25,871 nt of DNA from DASUPK01 sp036276255 (lineage in GTDB: Bacteria > Actinomycetota > Thermoleophilia > Solirubrobacterales > 70-9). Positions 22,270-25,871 of this stretch are shown piece after piece. The stretch spans positions 1-25,871 of the forward strand of contig DASUPK010000159.1 in assembly GCA_036276255.1 (NCBI GenBank), read 5' to 3'. Every line of letters begins with the position of its first letter. Positions within the stretch are counted from its first letter, which is position 1. Both the position numbers and the translations under genes were made by a program. The notes beneath the pieces were generated by a model that was not told the DNA's origin, made no database searches, and saw nothing but the letters and a program-made list of their open reading frames with translations.

Positions 22270-23688
22270 TCAATCGGTTCGGTCACGATCCATTGTGCCT
22301 CCGGATTGGAGCTCGCTGGTGAGCTCCTCGACGGCCCGCGAGAGGGTGGCGTCCTCGAGGGCGCCCTTCTCGACCTTGCGAATGGCGTGCATGACGGTGG
22401 TGTGGTCGCGGCGGTTGAAGGCTTCGGCGATCGCGGGCAGCGAGAGGTCGGTGAGCTCGCGGGTCAGATACATGGCGAGCTGCCGGGCGCGGGCGACCGG
22501 AGCGCTGCGGGTGGGGGAGAGGATCTGCTCGACGCTCAGGCCGAGGCGTGCGGCGACCGCCTCCTGGACCTGGCGCGGCTCGAGGGATTCGGTGGCCGGC
22601 TCCGAGAGGGCGGCACCGGGGACGGCGCGGTCGATGGAGTCGGGGGTGACGGCGGACGCGGTCAGGGACGAGAGGGCGACCACCCGGGTCAGGGCTCCCT
22701 TGAGGACGCGAAGGTTGGCGGAGGCCTTGGAGGCGAGCGCCCGCAACGCGTCCGGAGGGAGCTGCTCGGTCTGCTCGCGGGCCAGAGTGCCGAGGAAGAC
22801 CAGGCGGGTGGCGAGGTCGGGCGGCTCGACCGGGACGGTCAGGCCCCACTCGAAGCGGTCGCGCAGGCGGTCGGCCAGCGCTGAGAGCTCGGCGGGGACG
22901 CGGTCCGCGGTCAGCACGATCTGCGCGCCGCCCTCATAGAGCGCGTTGAAGGTGTGGAAGAACTCGTCCGCGGTGCGGGCCTTGCCCTGGAGGAACTGGA
23001 CGTCGTCGATCAGGAGGACGTCGGTGCGCCGGTAGCGCTCCTTGAAGCCCTCGATGCCGGTGCCCTGGAGGGACGAGACGAACTCGTTGGTGAAGGACTC
23101 CGCGGTCGTGTAGTGGACGGCCAGCTGCGGGCTGTGGCGGTGCAGGTAATTGGCGATCGAGCCGAGCAGGTGGGTCTTGCCGAGGCCCGGCGGGCCGTGC
23201 AGGAAGACCGGGTTGTAGGCCTCGCCGGGCGCTTCGGCGACGGCCAGGGCCGCGGCGTGAGCGAGCTGGTTGCCGGGTCCGATCACGAAGCGATCGAAGA
23301 TGTAGTCGGGGTTGAGGGCGACCTGGGAGGCCGCCTCCGCGGACGCGGGGGGGACGGCGCCGGCATCCTCCATGGCGACCAGCTCGACCTCACGCAGGCC
23401 GTCGACGGCCCGATGCGCCGCGGCGCGGAGCAGGTCCATGTAGCGGCGGCCGACCCAGCGAACGACCCGCCGCGGACCGGTCAGGTAGAGGGTGGCCCCT
23501 CGGCGGGAGACCGGAGTGAGCGGAGAGAACCAGAGTCGGTAGGTGTCCTCGTGAACCGAGGTGGCCAGCTCCCGCTGGATCTCGCGCCACGGATCCTCGA
23601 GATCGTGGCGAACGTCGCGAACCTGCCCCGGAACTGGTTGCTCCTCTCTGGTCGTGCGTGAGATGGGAGGGTGCTCCGCAAGGAGCAA
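22270..23688 (-). CDS. dnaA: Chromosomal replication initiator DnaA
   Basis: 472 residues from a TTG at 23688. Domain I (about 32-100) starts at DPWREIQREL; domain II is very short (about 108-125). The AAA+ domain III has Walker A GPPGLGKTH at 165-173, Walker B LLIDDVQF at 225-232 and the box VII Arg region ADRLRDRFEWGL. Domain IV carries the DNA-binding signature RRDHTTVMHAIRKVE at 426-440. DnaA-ATP binds the origin and opens DNA. The TTG is the only ATG/GTG/TTG before domain I and has no ribosome site; a TAA stop lies nine bases upstream. It leaves 27 non-conserved residues ahead of domain I, so the start is uncertain. It is divergent from rpmH, as in many bacteria. Confidence 0.95.
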   Translation of the reverse strand: MLLAEHPPISRTTREEQPVPGQVRDVRHDLEDPWREIQRELATSVHEDTYRLWFSPLTPVSRRGATLYLTGPRRVVRWVGRRYMDLLRAAAHRAVDGLREVELVAMEDAGAVPPASAEAASQVALNPDYIFDRFVIGPGNQLAHAAALAVAEAPGEAYNPVFLHGPPGLGKTHLLGSIANYLHRHSPQLAVHYTTAESFTNEFVSSLQGTGIEGFKERYRRTDVLLIDDVQFLQGKARTADEFFHTFNALYEGGAQIVLTADRVPAELSALADRLRDRFEWGLTVPVEPPDLATRLVFLGTLAREQTEQLPPDALRALASKASANLRVLKGALTRVVALSSLTASAVTPDSIDRAVPGAALSEPATESLEPRQVQEAVAARLGLSVEQILSPTRSAPVARARQLAMYLTRELTDLSLPAIAEAFNRRDHTTVMHAIRKVEKGALEDATLSRAVEELTSELQSGGTMDRDRTD

Positions 23689-23704
23689 CCCGACTTAGTT
23701 GGCG

Positions 23705-23710
23705 ATCATA
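23705..23710 (-). promoter_or_regulatory. Candidate -10 element for dnaA
   Basis: TATGAT on the minus strand matches TATAAT at 5 of 6 positions and ends 16 bases before the TTG start, giving a leader of about ten bases. The -35 is poor (TTCAGC at a 16-base spacing). Confidence 0.4.
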
Positions 23711-23824
23711 GGCTCGGCCCAGGTGAGCTGAAAGGGCCCCGGGGCGGGCTCCGTGCAAAACGCGGCTAAAACCGAGAAGGAGATTTCGGAGGACGAGACG
23801 GCGGAGGCCGCCGCGGTCACGCCC

Positions 23825-23830
23825 TATACT
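23825..23830 (+). promoter_or_regulatory. Candidate -10 element for rpmH
   Basis: TATACT matches TATAAT at 5 of 6 positions and lies 36 bases before the rpmH ATG. No clear -35 is visible at the expected spacing. The likely leader of about 30 bases contains a hairpin, GCCCC-TCCTTGC-GGGGC at 23843-23859, and no ribosome site. Confidence 0.45.
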
Positions 23831-23866
23831 GCCCTGCCCCTCGCCCCTCCTTGCGGGGCCCTCCCG

Positions 23867-24001
23867 ATGAAGCGGACCTACCAGCCGAAGAAGCGCAAGC
23901 GCGCCCGGACCCATGGTTTCCGGGCCAGGAGCGCCACCCGCTCCGGTCGCGCCATCCTGCGGCGCCGGCGTCAGAAGGGCCGCAAGCGGCTCACGCCCTG
24001 A
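23867..24001 (+). CDS. rpmH: 50S ribosomal protein L34
   Basis: 44 residues, ATG start, full family length. The sequence opens MKRTYQPKKRKRARTHGFRAR and stays extremely Arg/Lys-rich, as expected for this small 23S rRNA-binding protein of the large subunit. It heads the plus-strand run rpmH-rnpA-yidD-yidC-jag. The -10 element TATACT upstream and the absence of a ribosome site suggest a short leader. The frame remains open upstream, but the family length and the conserved start fix the ATG. Confidence 0.98.
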   Translation: MKRTYQPKKRKRARTHGFRARSATRSGRAILRRRRQKGRKRLTP

Positions 24002-24003
24002 CG

Positions 24004-24390
24004 TTGGCCTCCAAGGGCCGCCCGGACGCCCGTCGGCGCCGACTCTCACGGAGCGGCGACTTCGACCGCGTCTACCGGGAGGGCAACTCCCGGGGCAATC
24101 GCTATCTGGTGCTCTACTCGTTCGCCCGCCGCGAGGACGCGTCGAGCGACGGCGCCAGGCTCGGCCTTTCGGTCGGCCGGAAGATCGGGAAGGCGGTGAC
24201 CCGAAACAGGGTGAAGCGGGGGATCCGGGAGGCGTTCTGGGAGCTCTCCGAAGGACTCGAGGCCGGGCACGACTACGTGATCGTCGCCCGCCCTGGCGTG
24301 GAGGGCCTGCTGGAGCGCGATGGGCAGGAGGGCCTTCGTTCCTCGTTGGCCGAGCTGGTGAACGACTCCGGCGAGGAGCGTTTGTCGTGA
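24004..24390 (+). CDS. rnpA: Ribonuclease P protein component
   Basis: 128 residues from a TTG two bases after the rpmH stop; the open frame further upstream lies inside rpmH. It is the protein subunit that helps the RNase P RNA cut 5' leaders from tRNA precursors. Conserved parts are RLSRSGDFDRVYREG near 13-27, the strand LGLSVGRKIGKAV near 53-65 and the RNA-binding TRNRVKRGIREAF at 66-78. It is coupled to rpmH on one side and overlaps yidD as GTGA on the other. Length and all motifs are normal. Confidence 0.96.
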   Translation: MASKGRPDARRRRLSRSGDFDRVYREGNSRGNRYLVLYSFARREDASSDGARLGLSVGRKIGKAVTRNRVKRGIREAFWELSEGLEAGHDYVIVARPGVEGLLERDGQEGLRSSLAELVNDSGEERLS

Positions 24391-24701
24391 AACGGTTCTT
24401 TTCGGCGCTGCTGATCGCCCCGATCCGGCTCTACCAGCGGTGGATCTCGCCCGCCATCGCGCCCCGCTGCCGCTACTACCCGACCTGCTCCAACTACGCC
24501 GTCCAGGCGATTCGCGAGCTCGGCCCGATCCGCGGCACCATTCTGGCCGGCTGGCGCGTGCTGCGTTGCAATCCCTGGAGCCACGGCGGCATCGATGAGC
24601 TCTCGGATCGCAAGCTCTTTCGGGGCACCAAGACGCGATCTGAACGCCTGGCCGGGCCGGCCTCGCCATCATCGGCCGCCACAAAAACCGCGGCCGAATA
24701 G
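24387..24701 (+). CDS. yidD: Membrane protein insertion efficiency factor YidD
   Basis: 104 residues from a GTG that overlaps the rnpA stop as GTGA. It is a small membrane-associated protein thought to assist YidC/Sec insertion of inner-membrane proteins. An amphipathic N-terminus (FFSALLIAPIRLYQRWISPAI) precedes the family block CRYYPTCSNYAVQAIRELG with Cys28 and Cys34, then the conserved RCNPWSHGGID with Cys61. The last 30 residues are a low-conservation polar tail. It precedes yidC by 36 bases. The assignment is clear from the motifs and position. Confidence 0.96.
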   Translation: MKRFFSALLIAPIRLYQRWISPAIAPRCRYYPTCSNYAVQAIRELGPIRGTILAGWRVLRCNPWSHGGIDELSDRKLFRGTKTRSERLAGPASPSSAATKTAAE

Positions 24702-24737
24702 ACCAACGGAGCCGATCTGACGTAGAACTCCCCGGTC

Positions 24738-25478
24738 ATGTTCCTAGAAGCCAACATCCTCCAGCCGCTGATCAACCTCTTCAACGACGTGTTGACGTGG
24801 CTGCACAACGACGTCGGCCTCGCCTGGGGCATCGGGATCGTCCTGATCACCTGGCTCTCGCGGATCGTCGTCCTGCCCTTCACTCTCAAGTCGATGCACG
24901 GGATGCGCGAGATGCAGGCGCTGCAGCCCTATCTGAAGGAGATCCAGGAGAAGTACAAGGACGACAAACAGCGCATGCAGCGCGAGCAGATGGCGCTCTT
25001 CCAGGAGCACGGCGTCAACCCCCTCTCCGCCTGCCTTCCCCTGCTCTTCCAGTTCCCCGTCTTCATCGCGCTCTACGCGCTGCTGCGCTCGAGCACCTTC
25101 AAGGACGAGGTCGGTAACTCCGGCTGGCTGTTCGTCTCGGACCTGACCGCCCATCCGACCGGCGCCGAGGCGGTCGTGCTCGTCATCCTCGCCGTCGCCG
25201 GCACCTTCGCCCTGATGTTCTTCAACCCCTCGCCGAACACGGGCGGCAACTCCCAGCGCTATCTGATGGCAGGGGTCTTCTCGCTGGTGACCGTCTTCCT
25301 CATCCCCAACGCCCCGGCGGGGATCGCGGTCTACTTCATCGCGAGCGGCCTCTGGCAGGTCATGCAGCAGACGGTGATCCACTTCGTCTGGCCGCTGCCG
25401 GGGGTGCCGACGCCCGAGGAGGTGCGTGCCGAGAAGGCGCCGCCTCCCCCTCCTCGGAAGCGCAAGCGGCGGAAGTAG
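24738..25478 (+). CDS. yidC: Membrane protein insertase YidC (Oxa1 family)
   Basis: 246 residues, ATG start. It inserts and folds membrane proteins, alone or with SecYEG. About five helices are visible: near 5-22, 28-50 (with the conserved groove Arg42 in WLSRIVVLPF), 95-116, 143-162 and 174-212. The cytoplasmic charged hairpin MQALQPYLKEIQEKYKDDKQRMQ at 59-81 is typical. It is the short Gram-positive form without a large periplasmic domain. The tail PPPPPRKRKRRK is short and basic and may contact the ribosome. No signal-peptide lipobox is evident. There is no ribosome site; TAGAAC nine bases before the ATG could be a weak -10. Confidence 0.96.
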   Translation: MFLEANILQPLINLFNDVLTWLHNDVGLAWGIGIVLITWLSRIVVLPFTLKSMHGMREMQALQPYLKEIQEKYKDDKQRMQREQMALFQEHGVNPLSACLPLLFQFPVFIALYALLRSSTFKDEVGNSGWLFVSDLTAHPTGAEAVVLVILAVAGTFALMFFNPSPNTGGNSQRYLMAGVFSLVTVFLIPNAPAGIAVYFIASGLWQVMQQTVIHFVWPLPGVPTPEEVRAEKAPPPPPRKRKRRK

Positions 25479-25508
25479 TTAGGGACGGGCGACCACGGCC
25501 GCCAGAAC

Positions 25509-25514
25509 TAGACT
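25509..25514 (+). promoter_or_regulatory. Candidate -10 element for jag/khpB
   Basis: TAGACT (4 of 6 to TATAAT) ends nine bases before the GTG start of the next gene, which has no ribosome site, so a near-leaderless transcript is possible. No -35 is recognisable. Confidence 0.25.
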
Positions 25515-25523
25515 GCTCACGTC

Positions 25524-25871
25524 GTGAACGGAGAAATAGAAGCCGGGACGTCAGTCCTGCCCGAGCAGCCGGCGGAGCGGGTTCGGGCGCTGCTGGAGCG
25601 GATTCTTGAGGAGCTTGGGCTCGAGGCGTCCGTTGCCGTGGAGGAGGGTGACGAGGAGATTCATGCGGACATCGAGGGGGAGGACATCGGGCTCCTGATC
25701 GGGCGGCATGGGCAGACGATCGACGCGATTCAGCTGCTCACCTACCAGGCCGCCTACCGCGGTCGGCAGGACCGCAAGAGGGTGACGGTCGACGCCGCCG
25801 GGTACCGCCGCCGCCAGGGGGAGTCGCTGCGGCGGCGAGCCGACATGGCGGCTGAGGACGCACTCGCCCAC
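25524..25871 (+). CDS. jag: Jag/KhpB RNA-binding protein, 3' end outside the window
   Basis: 116 residues are visible from a GTG at 25524; the frame has no stop before the window ends. It contains a KH domain (about 20-95) with the GxxG loop GRHG at 60-63 inside IGLLIGRHGQTIDAIQ, then YRRRQGESLRRRADMAAEDALAH, the start of an R3H domain. These bind single-stranded RNA or DNA. The N-terminal Jag-N domain found in Firmicutes is absent, as is usual in actinobacteria. KhpB-type proteins act with KhpA in post-transcriptional control and cell-size regulation in some species. Its place after yidC is classical. The only annotated-length frame on the other strand here is a shadow. Confidence 0.9.
   Translation, partial: MNGEIEAGTSVLPEQPAERVRALLERILEELGLEASVAVEEGDEEIHADIEGEDIGLLIGRHGQTIDAIQLLTYQAAYRGRQDRKRVTVDAAGYRRRQGESLRRRADMAAEDALAH

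Larger units (their letters stand above)
23689..23866. other. dnaA-rpmH divergent intergenic region
   Basis: 178 bases separate the two start codons. I find candidate -10 elements for both genes, a small hairpin before rpmH and the tract AAAACGCGGCTAAAACCGAG, but no sequence close to a DnaA box. An open reading frame crosses it only because rpmH's frame stays open upstream. Confidence 0.5.

Noticed and set aside
22187..22273. A TTG start that would add 29 residues to DnaN and overlap the dnaA stop as TTGA
   Set aside because: The added residues are not clamp-like, and the conserved DnaN N-terminus begins at the ATG at 22186. The overlap resembles others in the window, so it is mentioned but not adopted.
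1..25871. Search for tRNA, rRNA, CRISPR repeats, insertion sequences, phage genes or attachment sites
   Set aside because: No such element was seen by eye; all long segments are accounted for by ordinary chromosomal genes.

Overview
The window is about two thirds G+C and is the chromosomal dnaA/gyrase neighbourhood of a high-GC actinobacterium. The gene content (FhaA/FhaB/PstP/RodA-PbpA/PASTA kinase, DUF721 next to recF, many GTG and TTG starts) fits Actinobacteria. The discoidin-like ectodomain and the divergence from mycobacterial and streptomycete patterns suggest a deep branch such as Thermoleophilia (Solirubrobacterales-like). That placement is inference from remembered family features, not a search. 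I count 23 protein genes. Twelve appear to start with something other than ATG. I see no tRNA, rRNA, CRISPR array, insertion sequence or prophage, and no gap without a gene is longer than about 180 bases.

Layout. (1) Positions 45-1529 (+): a membrane Ser/Thr kinase with a discoidin-like outer domain, converging on (2) a minus-strand block from 11324 down to 1531. In transcription order this block is a polytopic Ser/Thr kinase, fhaA, fhaB, the PP2C phosphatase pstP, a RodA/FtsW glycan polymerase, a class B penicillin-binding protein, a PASTA kinase and D-Ala-D-Ala ligase. From fhaA onward nearly every junction is a 1-4 base stop/start overlap, so it reads as one translationally coupled cell-wall growth and phospho-signalling operon. 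(3) Positions 11428-14051 (+): an unknown membrane-anchored protein with a CARDB-like end, prephenate dehydratase (pheA) and an HNH endonuclease. (4) Minus strand 23688 down to 14134: dnaA, dnaN, recF, a DUF721/DciA-like gene, gyrB and gyrA. (5) Plus strand from 23867: rpmH, rnpA, yidD, yidC and the start of jag/khpB, which runs off the window.

How it fits together. Regions 4 and 5 are the classical bacterial origin-proximal cluster. Region 2 is the counterpart of the mycobacterial fhaA-fhaB-pstP-rodA-pbpA-pknA-pknB operon, also near the origin there, but here with a single PASTA kinase, ddl added at the end, and two further membrane kinases flanking it. Three kinases, one phosphatase and two FHA phospho-threonine readers therefore sit within 11.3 kb.

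The most notable points are the probable ATC start codon of fhaA, the kinase whose PASTA sensor is replaced by a discoidin-like domain, the orphan polytopic kinase paired divergently with an unknown membrane protein, an acidic-then-basic tail on GyrA together with a large TOPRIM-region insert in GyrB, and an unusually small dnaA-dnaN gap carrying only three weak tandem DnaA-box-like sites, which leaves the location of oriC open.
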